A DNA stretch of 64,000 bases from Erodium maritimum. Its lineage: Eukaryota; Streptophyta; Magnoliopsida; Geraniales; Geraniaceae. Where the stretch lies: NCBI GenBank assembly GCA_963921825.1, contig OY997594.1, positions 60,683,675 to 60,747,674 of the forward strand. The letters are read 5' to 3'. The notes under the pieces were generated by a model. The model did not search any database, was not told the DNA's origin, and saw only the letters and a program-made list of their open reading frames with translations. The position numbers and the translations under genes were made by a program. Shown piece after piece: positions 19,550 through 32,529 of this stretch; the stretch's first letter is position 1, and the number at the start of each line of letters is the position of its first letter.

Positions 19550-22500
19550 TGTCACGCCCCAATTTCAGCGAAACCGAACTCAGGACGCAAATCTTTTAAA
19601 ATAAGAAAATACTTGAAACCTGTTTTCATTAAACGCTTTAAAAGTACCATTTGTTCAACAAAATAAAATTACAGTTTAAAACACGTCCCAACAAGTGGAC
19701 AAAAGTACAAGGTATCCGTCACTAGACTCAAAAGACAAAACCCGGAATCCGCTCCTAGCTCCACAAGCTTCGAGAGCTCACCTAGTCCGTCCCACGAACA
19801 GTACCTGTAGGAAAAGCAGCTAGGGGTGAGCGTTCGCTCACCACCACGGATAACAGACTGACTACGGCATAATTAGCAGACAAAGCCGGTAACACCAAAA
19901 CTAAACCCAACACCGGGAATACCATCCCCAAACTCAAGTAACTTAACTGACACACAACCCGTTACCTTCCATGACCAACTCAACACCTTGACACGTAAAG
20001 TAGACCCGACACAACGATCACGACCTCTCCCAAGGACTCGAAAGAAACTACGCAACACCAAACAAGATCACAAAGGATCGCACACCAAACGAGATCACAA
20101 AGGATCGCAAACCAGCTGCTCAGTAACCTCCCTCACCAGACTCAACCTCAAACTCGTAAAGTAGAACCGACACCACCAACAATGACCTTCCCCAAAAACA
20201 CGAACCCGAATCAGGCTAGCCGAAGAATGCTCAGAACCTGCCGAGCCTCGTACACGGATCAGGCCAGCCGAAGAATGCTCGTAACCTGCCGGACCCGGTC
20301 ACGGATCAGGCTAGCCGAAGAATGCTCATAACCTTTCGGGATCCGGACACGGAACAGGCTAGCTGAAGAATGCTCAGAACTTGTCGAGGCTCGAGTTTGG
20401 TCAGGCCAGCCGAAGAATGCTCGTAACCTGTCAAAATCCACACCACTCCCCGACACACAGTCGGTTCGGGCAAACACAACCACAAACACAAGCAAGTTCA
20501 ACAAACAGGCACTCAAGGCCACTCAAGACACCTCAATAGTCAAGACTCGGTTTCCACAACCCCACGGACCATCATGGCCTCCCAAAACACAACCACTTAA
20601 CTCGCGGGCTCAACAACCCCAAGACATCAATAATAACACACGGGCTCTCATGGCCACCCAAACTCAACAGCAAACACAAGGGCTCTCATGGCCACCCAAA
20701 CTCAACAACAATTAACACGGCTCTCAAGGCCACCCAACTCAACAACAATTTACACGACTCTCAAGGCCACCCAACTCAACAACAATTAACACGGGCTCTC
20801 AAGGCCACCCAACTCAACAACAATTAACACGGGATCTCAAGGCCACCCAACTCAACAACAATTAACACGGGCTCTCAAGGCCACCCAACTCAACAACAAT
20901 CAACACGGCTCTCAAGGCCACCCAAGATGCCAAAATAAACAATCAACCTCCGGCTTAACCCAAGCCTCCAACAGTCCTAATATCAACAGTTTCACAATCA
21001 ACCTCCGGGCATGGTCATATGCCTCCAGTACTCCTAATATCGATAAGTTCACAATCAACCTCCGGGCATGGTCATATGCCTCCAGTAAAACAATTTTCGC
21101 TAAGTTCTCTACTCCTACGACACTACTAAGTGTCACATGCCTTTCCAATAATTACTAAGTTCCCGTAACATGCTTTTCTGACAAACGCTACAATCTCGTA
21201 TCATGCTTTTCTAATAATTACCAAGTTCCCGTAGCATGCTTTTCTAATATTTAAATAAACCTATTCAACCCACGACACCTCGGTGTCACATGCAATTCTA
21301 CTATTAACTTTCCCCAGTCAGGGCCGAGATCCGGCTACTTTTCCCTACCTCAACTGAAGAGCAACCGCTATGTTTCCTAGCTGCTGACGTTCTGGCTCGT
21401 TACCTCCGGGCTTCACCTCGATCGAAGCCGGACGCTAAAGATAACACGAAAGTCATAATTAGAGTCGGTTCCCAGGTTAATTTAAAGGTCACGATTAATC
21501 CAGTTTAAAAATGACAGTTGTCCCTTATACTCGAGCGGGATAAAAGCGGGGTCACGGCGAATCGGGTTTGAGTACCCGAGCATCGAAACCGGTGCTTGTT
21601 TCCGAGGCACGGTTCCAATGCACGAAACCCAAGGTCCGGTTCAGCGTTCCGTCGTTAAACCCATCCTAAGTATGTTTCAACAGTCCGGTTATTCGTTCCA
21701 CGCTCAACCGTTTCAAGGTCCATTTTAAATCAAATATGATTGTTCTTTTTAATTCCTTTTTAAAACCAACGTCGTGTTAGTTCGTTTTCCTAACGAATTT
21801 GTTTCTCAAAATTCCTCGACTCAAAACCGTTATTTTAAACCCAAAATTGATTTTAAACCCTTAAACTCAAAACTGATTTCTTTTCCAATTTCTTTTAAAG
21901 CTGTTTTTCAGTTTCAATTGATTTGTTTCCAACCAGTTTAGATCTACTCGATTTGTCCACAAGAGATCTCTGTTTTAACAATTTTCCAGATCCAAAACCA
22001 AACAAAAAAAAAGAACAACCTTTAATTCAACTCGTTTCATTTCTTTTCTGGAGTTACAACACTTCCCGTCGTTTTCAAAAACCTACTCTAATCTACTGCT
22101 CGGGACGAAATACAGAAGCTAAAAAAAAGACGAACGAACAGAAAATAAACCGGCCGCCGGCGAAGACGTCGCCGGCGAATAAACCCCCAGGCACGAACCT
22201 CACGTGGAGGGAAGGACGGCTGGGCGGTGCACGGTGGCGGTGCACGACGGGGACCTTCCTCGCCTCAGATCCGGACGACCCCGGTGGCTCTGTCCCGGAG
22301 CTGTCGAACGCGCCAGCGAAGGGAGGAGAAGACGAAGGAGAGGACGGCGGTGGCTCGGGGGGCCTGAGGAGGCGGAGGATACGGTCTCAGATCCGGACGG
22401 ATCGGTGTCCCGTCTCGGATCTGGTGAGCTCGCCGGCGAGACAGGCCCGAGAGAGGGAGGTGCTCGGCGACGGGAAGCCGGACGGTGAAGGAAGAGGGCT

Positions 22501-23003
22501 CGGTGGGTGGTGCCGTGGCTGGACGGAGACGGCCGAGAGGTGAGGGAGAGGGTGGTCGGGGACGGCGTGGCGACGAGGGCGGGAGGTGCTGGTCGGAGAC
22601 GTCGCCGGCGATGGCGTGAGGAGAGTGGAGCTTCGGGAACCAGAGAGAGAGAGGGAAGAGGGAAGGGGATGTGGTGGTCGCCGTGGTTGAACGGGGGTCG
22701 GAGACGGCGAGGAAGAGGAGGTCGGCGTGGGGTTCGAAGAAGACGAAGACGACGTGAGAGAGGGAGGGAGGTGGTCTGCGCGAAGAAGGAAGGGGGGATT
22801 TAGGGTTTCAGACCCCAAACTTCGGTTTTTATATTGAAGCCTCAGTTGGGCTTGGCAGCGTTTGGGCCTCAGTCGGGCCTGAGCTTCCACGGCCCAACAA
22901 GAGGAAAAGGCTGGGTCTGGCCTGACCTGCTGGGTGGGTTGCTGGTCGGGTCCGGTCCGACCCGATCCGACCCAATAGTGTTTTTTTTGAAGCGGTCTTC
23001 ACA
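19550..23003 (-). mobile_element. Solo LTR of the same family (3454 bp), copy 2
   Basis: Begins TGTCACGCCCCAATTTCAGCG-type end and finishes ...CTTCACA on +, flanked by perfect CTATG duplications (19545-19549, 23004-23008). It shares the GGTGAGCG..CGCTCACC hairpin (about 19825), the GGCCGAGATCCGGCTACTTT block (about 21320) and the GC-rich 5' half with copy 1. It is longer mainly because of expanded tandem repeats: CCGAAGAATGCTC-type units (20215-20430) and CTCAAGGCCACCCAACTCAA-type units (20640-20930). No retrotransposon coding sequence. Confidence 0.9.
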
Positions 23004-23008
23004 CTATG

Positions 23009-24100
23009 TCTCCTCAATGTGTTGCATAAACGCTGGATACTCTGTAGAGTGCGACCGAACATGTTTTCATCAGTTTCAAAGGGAGGCGAGCGATGATGGT
23101 ATATGTGGTTCAGGGATTCCTACTGGTAAAAGCCCCTGAATCCTTGGATAGAAGCCTTGAACCTTCACTGACTAATCATTAATCTTGCACAAAGGAACAA
23201 GACAGTTAAGGTAAAACAAAACCAGAGTGGTCGAGGAGGGTGAGATGGTGGATTCCAGGGGGAAGGGCGCGCCGGTGGCGGTTTTAGAGACGACATCGGC
23301 GACTTCAGAAACGCCGACGGCTTTAAGGTCGATTGACGTCGAGGTGACCCAGACGACAACCATCTGAGTTGTAAAGGAGGGACCAAACATAATCGGGAGA
23401 CGCTTCGTTGGTGGCGTGAGGGAACCAGCGTTGCGTTGGCTAACAGCGACTCGAAAATGACCTTGGTAGAAAAGATCTCCACATAACCCATAGAAGAGGG
23501 ACATAGAAAAAGGTATATAGAACATAGAGGCATAACCATGACATAAATCATGACAAAAACCATAGCCATGATTTTTCTTCAAGGGCGGCACAAAACTCTT
23601 AGGCTAGGGTTTTTCTATTTTATATAAATTATTTTATTAAATTTTATATACACTTTTTTATTTTTTTTAATCCTAAATTTATAACTTTTTTAATTCTTTT
23701 TTATTCTTTTCTTTTTTCATCAATATGTTTATTAATTTTTTTAATTTATATTATTTTATTCGAATAGTCAGTACGAACAATCAACACGAACAGACAAACA
23801 CGATAGACTCTGACTGTTAATATTGAATACTAAGTTTTTAATTTAACAGACAACACCAAGATGTTAATATTGTAGATCTTTTTACTTTCCTAAAAAGAAA
23901 AATAGGTTTGATCCCAAGAAAAAGGAGGAAACGGCGAATGTATACACGTGGCGAGTAGATGAAAGCGATTAAAAAGCATTCCGAGCTGTGTAAAAGCAAA
24001 CGACGTCAACTAACGGACAATCGAATTTTCAAACGTTGCGTGCGGTAAGAATCATGGTCCACCGCCTGGGACAAACCCGGTAAATATAAAATGCAATTAT
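23009..24100. other. Gene-free stretch upstream of the SINAT gene
   Basis: Nothing clearly coding. Overlapping ORFs on - (23165-23591) and a 41-codon ORF on + (23245-23370) have no recognisable motif. 23600-23790 is very AT-rich. A G-box/ABRE (ACACGTGGC, CACGTG at 23945-23950) and ACGT cores near 24000 lie where the SINAT promoter is expected; they could give ABA or light response, but this is inference. Confidence 0.4.
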
Positions 24101-25872
24101 TTTATTTTCAGGAAAAAAACAGAAAAAGAAATTTAAAAAAAAACACATTTTCAGATAGTTGGAGCCGAGAGCAGCACAACGAAGAACAAACGATGCAAAC
24201 TATAGATGGTGAATGATTTATCCAATTTCCATATCTGGGTAAAATGCGTAAGTCCCGGAGTTCCTTTTCCTGCTACAATTAGTTTTATTTTTCGATCTGC
24301 AAATTTAATTTCAGCTTACAATACTTGGGGATCAATTTGGGTCAGGATCTGAATTCATTGTTTCGTGTTTATGATTTTGAGCAAAACCCATGTTCTCTGG
24401 TGTGGGTTGATTGCGTGTAAAAGGTACGAGGCATGGAAATCTTAAATGGGTATGTGTGGGTTTTGATTTGATGTGTCGTTTCTGGTGTGTTTTTGTTTTT
24501 TCTCATGATTGGTAATGGGGTTTGGGTCTGAATCCTGAAATGGGGTTTTGGGTTTTTTCTTCTTCTTTTTTCTGATGTTGCTTGTGCTTTAATCTGATCC
24601 ATTATTACATTTTCTGGAGTAGGAAAAGGCTTTCCAGTTCTATATGTTCATAAGTAGAAACTTGGTCGGAGTTGGGAGGTGTGATCTTGTTGTTGAGGTG
24701 CTTGTTTTGGTTGATTTGATTGTTCCTATTATGGGAAACGACATTTTTTGTTAGAATTTGGATTTGCATTTGGTTTAAAATGTTAGTTTGATTGGATGCT
24801 TGATAGTGTAAGAGACTTGATTTCTGCAACATAGCTTGCTCTCCATGTGATTTTTTCATGGTTGATGTAGATGCAGAAGGTATTTTTTTTAGAAAGCCCC
24901 ATGTCAATGTGCTTCTCCTCTTCATTTTTTCTGGATTTTCCAAGTTGCTTGCTTTCTGCTTTGTTTTTTTTTTTGTCATTCTCAGTACCATTTATTTTTT
25001 TCTTTTCTTTCAGCTGATATTTTTTCTTCATTTCACATTATCAATAATTCTTTTGGTACACAAGTAATTCTATCTATTGTTTTCTTGGCCTCACTGTTCT
25101 TCTTGGTAAACAAGGAAGCAACTCTTTTGGTTCTAAGTTTTAGTTCTGATTTATGCAGTTGCATTGTTTTTCTTCTTGGCACTTTAGAGCCTATAATGTT
25201 TAACAGTTTTTGGGTTACAATTTTCTAACTCTCTCCTCATCTCCTCCAAGGGGGGAAATAGAACTAAAGACGCCAATGATTTAGCTGGAGCAAGAGAAAC
25301 TATAAATTTGCATCAATTATCTATGTGTTGATTCAACCTACCATACTTGAAAGTTAAAACACCAACACCCTGAAGGCATCTCATTCAATTTTATTTTCTT
25401 GGTTCCTTGATTATCACGGAGAAAAATATAAACTACCTTTGTTTCTTTCAATCTACTGGGGTTAGTTCTCTTATATAAAATAAGGTTACTTAGTATCAAG
25501 TCAAAATAACATTTTAGTTAAGTTGTATAGGTCCAAGTAAAATATGGCTTTGAGGACTGGGTATAGCTGAACCAGTCAATTTAGAGTGAGGTTCAAGTGA
25601 TATAGTCTCTGGAAATGGATTAGGAACTGTCAGTGGTGTCAGCTTTCTGTCAAGCTCCCCATGTTTTCTCTACTTGGATGTCAGATAGAAGTTGAGGGTG
25701 GATTTGTCATTTACTTTCACTTCTTTATTATAGCCATATCATATTGACAATTCCTACTTTTATCTTGATGGACAGAGCAAGTACCTGTGTACAGTAGAGA
25801 TCACAATAATTGAGTAGATGTGGTCTGAATGTTAGTCACTGAACTAGAGATATCATAATATTTTCATCAGTA
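24101..25872 (+). other. Probable 5' UTR exon and long 5' UTR intron of the SINAT gene
   Basis: A likely leader exon ends at a GTAAGT donor near 24248 (aaaatgc|gtaagt) and the T-rich stretch ends at an acceptor ttttcatcag just before the ATG at 25873, making an intron of about 1.6 kb. A leader intron is common in plant SINAT genes. Lys-rich ORFs on - (24605-25031) are only the complement of the T-rich intron. Confidence 0.5.
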
Positions 25873-27689
25873 ATGGCTCCAGGAGGCAGCACTTACAAAG
25901 AAGTTCTTGAGTCTCATATGATAGTATCAGATTATGATACTGTTTTAGCAAAAACTGAGAATGATGCTACAGCGAACAAGGCCACTGGTGGTCTGGGTGG
26001 CAAACATGGAGTTTATTCTACCAATGGTGTGCATGAACTACTTGAGTGTCCTGTCTGCTCAAATTTAATGTACCCTCCCATTCACCAGGTATGTTCTTAG
26101 TTTCTATAAGTGCTTTGATTTCTCTTTATTTGACTAGAAAAGAAATGCTTACTGCTATAAGTTCTTTTTCGGGTAGTTCTATAAACAATTTGAAATGAGC
26201 TTGTTTTACCACTTGAGATGATTGCATATCTATATGACTGGAATATATCTAGGATTTGGAACAACAAAGTGTCAGTTGTCGATTAACTAATAATGATAAA
26301 AATCATTAATTTGATTACTTCGATTAGTATAATGATTTTTTATTATGTTCATAAAGTTTGATGATCGTTAATTTCGATTAGGTAACAAAAATCACCAATA
26401 GTCGATTGACTAGTCAAATGCATTCTTAGGTACAAATAGGAAGAACATTAAGGGAGATGAAAATTATGGATTTTTTTGTTAATTATTTATTATATTTAAT
26501 TTTTGAATGGAAAATCGTCATTTTGAAACAAGTTGATAAATAAAGTGCAACAAAAATACAAGTTCATGACACTTTTTTGCCATTATTAAAGAAGAGGGTT
26601 ATGACTTGCGAAAAGTGAATAGCACAGGGTACTTATTTTTTTGCAATTAACCCTAATTTTTAACTGTTTTCTCTTGGAACAAGAAAAGAAAATTATTCTA
26701 ACTTTCTAGGGGTATGATTTGTGAAAAGTGAATAGAACAGGGTACCTTTTTTTTTTGCAATTAACCCTAAGTTTTAACTGTTTTCTCTTGGAACAAGCAA
26801 AGAAAATCATTCTAACTTTCTTACGTTGAAATTTTCACTTGCTTTTAATTAGAGTTATACTTGTCAGTATGATGTTCTTTAAGGTTTCCTTTTATGTATG
26901 AAATCTTCCCTTGCAGTGTCCAAATGGCCACACACTATGTTCAAACTGCAAAGTTAGAACACACAATTGCTGCCCAACTTGCCGCTATGATCTTGGAAAT
27001 ATAAGATGTTTGGCTTTAGAGAAAGTTGCAGAATCATTGGAACTTCCGTGCAGATATCAGAGCCTAGGTTGCCATGACATTTTTCCTTACTACAGCAAGC
27101 TCAAACATGAGCAACACTGCCGATTCCGCCCATATAATTGCCCTTATGCTGGCTCTGAGTGCTCCGTCACCGGTGACATCCCAACTCTTGTTGCACATCT
27201 TAAGGACGACCACAAGGTTGACATGCATGATGGCTGCACCTTTAATCATCGATATGTCAAATCAAATCCACAAGAAGTTGAAAATGCTACATGGATGCTA
27301 ACCGTAAGTTCTTTATACTATAGTTAACTCATGCAAATATTTGTATGACAATGACAACTCTTGTGCAGGTGTTCAATTGTTTTGGTAGGCAATTTTGCTT
27401 GCATTTCGAGGCATTCCAAATTGGTACAGCCCCGGTTTACATGGCGTTTGTACGGTTCATGGGTGATGACAACGAGGCAAAGAAGTTCAGCTATAGTTTG
27501 GAAGTTGGAGGGAATGGACGAAAGCTGACGTGGCAAGGGGTTCCAAGGAGCATCCGGGACAGTCATAGAAAAGTGCGCGACAGCCAGGATGGGCTTATCA
27601 TCCAGAGGAACTTGGGGCTTTACTTTTCAGGAGGGGATAGGCAAGAGCTCAAGTTGAGGGTTACAGGGCGTGTATGGAAAGAGGAATGA
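25873..27689 (+). CDS. SINAT: SINAT-type RING E3 ubiquitin ligase (SIAH family)
   Basis: Three coding exons, 25873-26088, 26917-27303 and 27369-27689, give 307 aa, the usual SINAT length. The RING finger spans about residues 59-94 (CPVC...CPNGHTLCSNC...CCPTCR), split by intron 1 after PPIHQ. It is followed by the SIAH-type zinc fingers (CRYQSLGCHDIF...KLKHEQHCRFRPYNCPY...LVAHLKDDHK) and the C-terminal TRAF-like substrate-binding domain (ENATWMLTVFNCFGRQFCLHFEAF...) ending RVTGRVWKEE. The protein should act as a cytosolic/nuclear dimeric E3 that ubiquitinates targets; plant SINATs are linked to auxin, light and autophagy control. All zinc ligands seem present and no damage was seen. Intron 1 contains a tandem duplication. 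Assignment to SINAT2, 3, 4 or 5 is not attempted. Confidence 0.95.
26596..26821 (+). repeat. Tandem duplication (~110 bp) in SINAT intron 1
   Basis: Two adjacent copies (about 26596-26706 and 26707-26821), each with GAAAAGTGAATAG.ACAGGGTA, TTTTTGCAATTAACCCTAA and ACTGTTTTCTCTTGGAACAA. They differ by a few substitutions and by homopolymer length. Confidence 0.8.
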
Positions 27690-28139
27690 GTTGTTGTAAA
27701 TTAAATGGTTTAGGGAGTGAAGCTGAGTCAGTATAGATGGTTATGGACTCTGCAAACTAATATGGTCGGCCAATCTTGCTGTTGAAAAGGTAAAACAAGT
27801 TTTAGGGTGGATTGGGTTTTGCTGAAGAGTTGTCTTGTGCGGAATGCATTCTTCTTATAGGCTGTATCTATCTCCAGGGGTTGCTCCTCTCACTGTGTTG
27901 GTTTTTTTTGTTATCTATAAAAACAGGTTCTGTTCTGAATTGACACTTGTTTCTGTCTGTATCCTATTTACTATATGTAATGGAGGTCACCATAGTATAC
28001 CAAGTTTCATTTTTACTACTATGTGTACATCTCTAGCTGTTTATTTGAGTTAGGGTTTTATGTCCTCCAGGATTTGCACACTCTGCCCAATAACTATTGG
28101 TTTAAATATTCATTTTCATTTTAATCCAGTAAAGAACAG

Positions 28140-29660
28140 TTGTAAGAGCAACTTAAGATTACACCCTGCCCTTGGTCTTAAAATCACAGGGTTTCTCTTC
28201 TTCCTACTCGACTCTCTCAACGCCTACCCTTTCTGCAAATTGTACCGCACTTACTCAACCACCTCCCACTCTGCTCATGGCTCCCACCACTTCTCCCGGC
28301 TCTGATGTGGCCACCCATACCGCCTTCAATCAGGTAGCGTCCCACCACAACATCCCGACTAAACCTTATGTATATCCATTGTCTAGGTCACCTCTCACCA
28401 TGCCGTCGGCTCCTCCAAAGGGATTTATCAAGACGACGCGCCCCGGAAGAAAACGCATCGGCCTTCTTCAACCCCACTCTGTCCGCTCCCGGTAAGGAAG
28501 CAGGCCATCGTCTCCGAACACCGATCGAAACCTTCTGTAAATCCATTTACAACTAAGGTGGCATCACTTGGTAGCCACACGAGTGCCACTCCGACGACGA
28601 GGCTAGACCTCCTCCCATCTATCGTGGCATCGCCACCAACCGCACACAAGCCCATTCCCCAAGCGACGCAAGGGGTGAACTTCCTATTAGAACGATTGGA
28701 TCCGATGGAGCTGTCATGGCTGTGACGGCCACGGATCTACTCCCTCGGTCACCTCTTCCAAGGATCGGTTGTAACCACAACAAACCTCTCACCCCGTCCT
28801 CCGATGGAGGATCTCCTCGCTTTCCAAGCAAGTTTCGACGCCCTCCAGATGGACGAAGAGGAAGATCAGATTATATGCATCCCTCGGGATTCAATGATTG
28901 CCTAAACTCGCGCCACACGACATTTGGGTTTGCTGGATGATTATTCACATCCTGTCATTTTGACAGACGTCCATGAATGGACTAATGATGAAGGTCTGAC
29001 ACCATGAGGGACTAGTGATTAAGGATCTTGACTGGGGGGATCATCGACTTTTATTTCACGTCCTAGGCTGAGAAGGATGAGATTCGTCGGTGGGAAACGT
29101 GGTCATTTAAGAAGGCGCCTCTGATCCTCGAGGATCTCCATCCACATAGTAACCCGACCATCTTTCCGTTCTCTCGACTCCAAATGTGAATCTGGTATCC
29201 AACCTTCCCTACGACGGCCTCACAACGGACACAAGAGGATATCCATCCACATAGTAACCCGACCATCTTTCCGTTCTCTCGACGCCAAATGTGGAATCGG
29301 TATCCGACCTTCCCTACGACGACGACCTCACAACAGAAACAAGACTCCATGTGGGACGAGCACTAGGGGGCTTTGTGGATGCCAAAACAGACTCGGCCGT
29401 ACTTGTTTGAGGAGGAACATTGAGTGTCAGATTCTAGTAGGTTCTGTCCACACCCCTCCGACGCTCGACTCGACTTTTAATCCCGGCACATACCACGCCA
29501 GTCACAATCCGGCTGCAATATAAAAGACACGGGATTCTGCTCCCATTGTGGATGTATCGAACACCAGGATACAGCCTGCCCTAGGCAGAACAACAACCCC
29601 AATCTAGGGCCACACCGCTTTGACATGTCCCTCATGATTCAGGAAACCCCACACCTATAG
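28140..29660 (+). pseudogene. Degenerate retroelement remnant with an L1-ORF1-like zinc knuckle
   Basis: No long intact frame. In pieces it reads like ORF1 of plant L1 LINEs: a fragment FDALQMDEEEDQIICIPRD (about 28830), a fragment RRWETWSFKKAPLILED (about 29078-29130), and a CX2CX4HX4C knuckle (FCSHCGCIEHQDTAC, 29535-29579). Stops and frame changes separate the parts. A segment of about 100 bp (29133-29228) is tandemly repeated (29233-29337). The zinc knuckle is the firmest part; the family assignment is tentative and a retrotransposon gag is the alternative. Confidence 0.4.
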
Positions 29661-32100
29661 GTGGGGATTCATAGGGACTGGTCGGATCCTATCCGATCCC
29701 ATTCATCCGCTCCCCGAGGATCCTCATCGAATCCTTTGACCCATAGAATGTCCTTACCCCCACTCTTCACGCTAACACTACAACCGTCTCGATTAGTGGT
29801 TCCCCCGAGATTTATACTGCTAGCATTTCCATACCCACCTACAACGCATGATCTCCGAACCAGCTCTCTGGACCGCTCCGGGAATCGGACCACAAGATCT
29901 ACTTCCTAACTAGGGGTTTTTTTCTATTTGGGTCCCATATCTTGTAGGGGGCGACATACTCAGCACCCACTATGAGTGTTGGGAAACCTAAACGAGTCTC
30001 ATCACGCTCCATCCTTCTTGATGCACGTGTGGCCACACACACTTCGACTCCAAAAGAGAGGAGCCTGGACAACCCCTAGATGATGGAAATGACTTCGTGG
30101 GAGGAAACAGGGGTGAAGTCTGCAAAGATTCCTCGCTAGGGTCAATGAGAGCGAGAATTAGCAACGGGGTCTATGTTGGGACGCATACCCCGCCTTGTCA
30201 AGGTCAGTTTCACTATGACCACTAGATCCCCATTTTCTTGGATTTCTCCCTGGATTTCTGGTACCCCCCATCTAACACAATATAATCTCCACTAAGAGAT
30301 CAAAGTGTTCAGCATACACCACAAGCGTTGACAGGTCGGGACAAGAAAAGATCAAAGTCAGTCAGACCGGACTACTATCGACAAAGAGGAGCTCCTCCTT
30401 CATACTAACTTGGATTCACCGAGTATTCGATTACATGGTAAAGTCTTGGACAATCTGTTTCGGGACTACGTCTCACCCTCTAATGGCCTCGAGGATGTGT
30501 GGAAGCTCCCTACATCCCGAGCTCAAGGTCTCTATTTATAGGCTCAACTAACCACCCTACACGGTGTGTAGATGGTGCATTCACGCATTGTAACCCGTGA
30601 AAACTACACGACGTGGAGGTGAATTCTCCACGGCATGTAGGTCCTCACGGTGTAAGGATGAACTCTCAACGACCTGATGGGCAGAAAAATGGGTTTCATA
30701 GTGTGTAACACTAAGGTTCACGACATGTAGCCCAAAACCTTAGCGCGTCCTTCGTCGGGTTGCTGCCACGTTTCCACTCTTACACGACTAAGAGGTTGAC
30801 GCTCAACGACGTGTATCTTCAAGAGATTTGTCTTCTTCAGCTGTTTTCTTCGATGTTGGCTTGACTCGACTTCTAATGGTCCTAGATCATCTTCGTCCTC
30901 TCGGGCTCCTCGAGCTACTTGTAAAGGGAGGAATGCACCGGACAGAAAGACGAAAAATAAAAGAAGAAAATAAAGACGTGAAATCTATGCTAAGTAAGGA
31001 CGAAAACAGATAAAATGTGGGAAAGTTTAATTAAATAACACATACAAATGGGATCCCATCATTTACCAAGTCTAGTATCCCGTTAGCGGAGAGCAAATAT
31101 GTAAGAGCCCCGGGGAGTATTATGTCGTCATGCTCATCATATTCAGACTTTTTCATTGCTACCAAACAACCACCTGATCATGTTGATGTCCAACAACCAC
31201 CGACAAGGAAATTAGGATGACAAAAACAAAATGTAGGTGTTCCAAGACAAGGGTGGGCTGTGTGGAAATCAACATCTAAGTTATTTGCTTTATCGTTTAG
31301 TGGACTCGTATCAAGGGAATACAAAAACTGACAACGATTTTTCAAAGGCCAACTATCGAGAATACTATAATGATTCAAACATAAAAGAGCAATTCTAAAG
31401 GACGACCAAACATTCATAGGTCATTGATCCGATGATTGATCCAAGATCAACAACAAGGTTAAGAAATGCATCAAGTATTGAAATAGATGTAGAAATGTTA
31501 ACACGAGCGGCAAGATGAATGATGGCTCTACGTCAAGGCAAACAAGTTGTATACACAACATAAAACACGTCCTAATTCATCTGGATGCATTGATGGGAAA
31601 AGGTCAAAGAGGAGCCACACTAGACATGGGGCTACATGTATATAGTTGGACACCCTTATTCATACTACTCATCCCAACATATTAAAAATAATTATAATTG
31701 AGACTTCAACTATCAGCTTGAGCTTTTAGTTGAGTTGGTCTTCTAATATGGTATCAGAGCCTGATGTCATCTCAATTTCTTAAATATGTTCCAAAATGGG
31801 TCCGCATTTATATCTCTTCTCAATGGACTTATCCTCTTTCTAAATAATTCACCTGCAAACTCGTAAACGGATTTTGTTCCCATCAATCGAGGTCCGTTCA
31901 CAAGGGTAGAAAGCGACCAAAAACAATGAAATGATGAGTGACCGATGCTTACTTGACTGTTAGACAAACCCAGCAAATTGGGGTCCACATTTGTAGACAG
32001 GACACTCTAAAGCTTCTATGCCAATTTTACCGTTGGTGAAGAAATAAAATAAGGTTGGGTCGTTTAAACGGTTAAATAAGGCGACTGCGGATTTCCCGCG
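29661..32100. other. Unassigned, probably decayed repeat DNA
   Basis: No convincing gene. Short ORFs lack motifs. At 31745-31765 the sequence cttctaatatggtatcagagcc resembles the LTR-end/primer-binding-site junction of plant retrotransposons (TGGTATCAGAGC complementary to initiator tRNA-Met), suggesting an old LTR to its left; borders could not be drawn. Confidence 0.35.
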
Positions 32101-32529
32101 CATATAGACGCAATGAGAAGAAAAGAAAAAAAAAGAAGCAATCCCAATCGTTCTTCTTCTCCACATGTTATCAAGCTCCTCTGTTTCCACATTTCTCTCT
32201 CCGTCTTCAATTTCTTCTCTTTATAGATCCCCTTATCCGCTAATCCAATAGTTTGCTCTTTCCTCCTCCTGGGTCCATCGGGACCTTCGCTTTTCCGGTA
32301 CGACACCATTGTTCCTGCATTCATTTCACCTTCTTCTCAATTCCTATGGTCCGGATGAAGATTGTGTTACTAGATTTGATTTGAGATTTTGTTTTGATTT
32401 GTGTTTCTAGAAGATGGGTTCGTGATGATTGTGATTCTTATTTTAGGGATTTGATAGTTTTGAGCAGCAATTGCTTTGGATGGGTTATTGAATTGGTAGC
32501 CATTGCTGCGACCATCCCCTCCTGAAGCG

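Noticed and set aside
23165-23591. Two overlapping ORFs on -
   Set aside because: No recognised domain or splice pattern, frames overlap each other, and no promoter context.
24605-25031. Lys/Asn-rich ORFs on -
   Set aside because: Complement of a T-rich 5' UTR intron of the SINAT gene; low complexity.
31745-31765. Complete LTR retrotransposon to the right of the PBS-like sequence
   Set aside because: No gag or pol and no second LTR were found; only the junction-like sequence remains.
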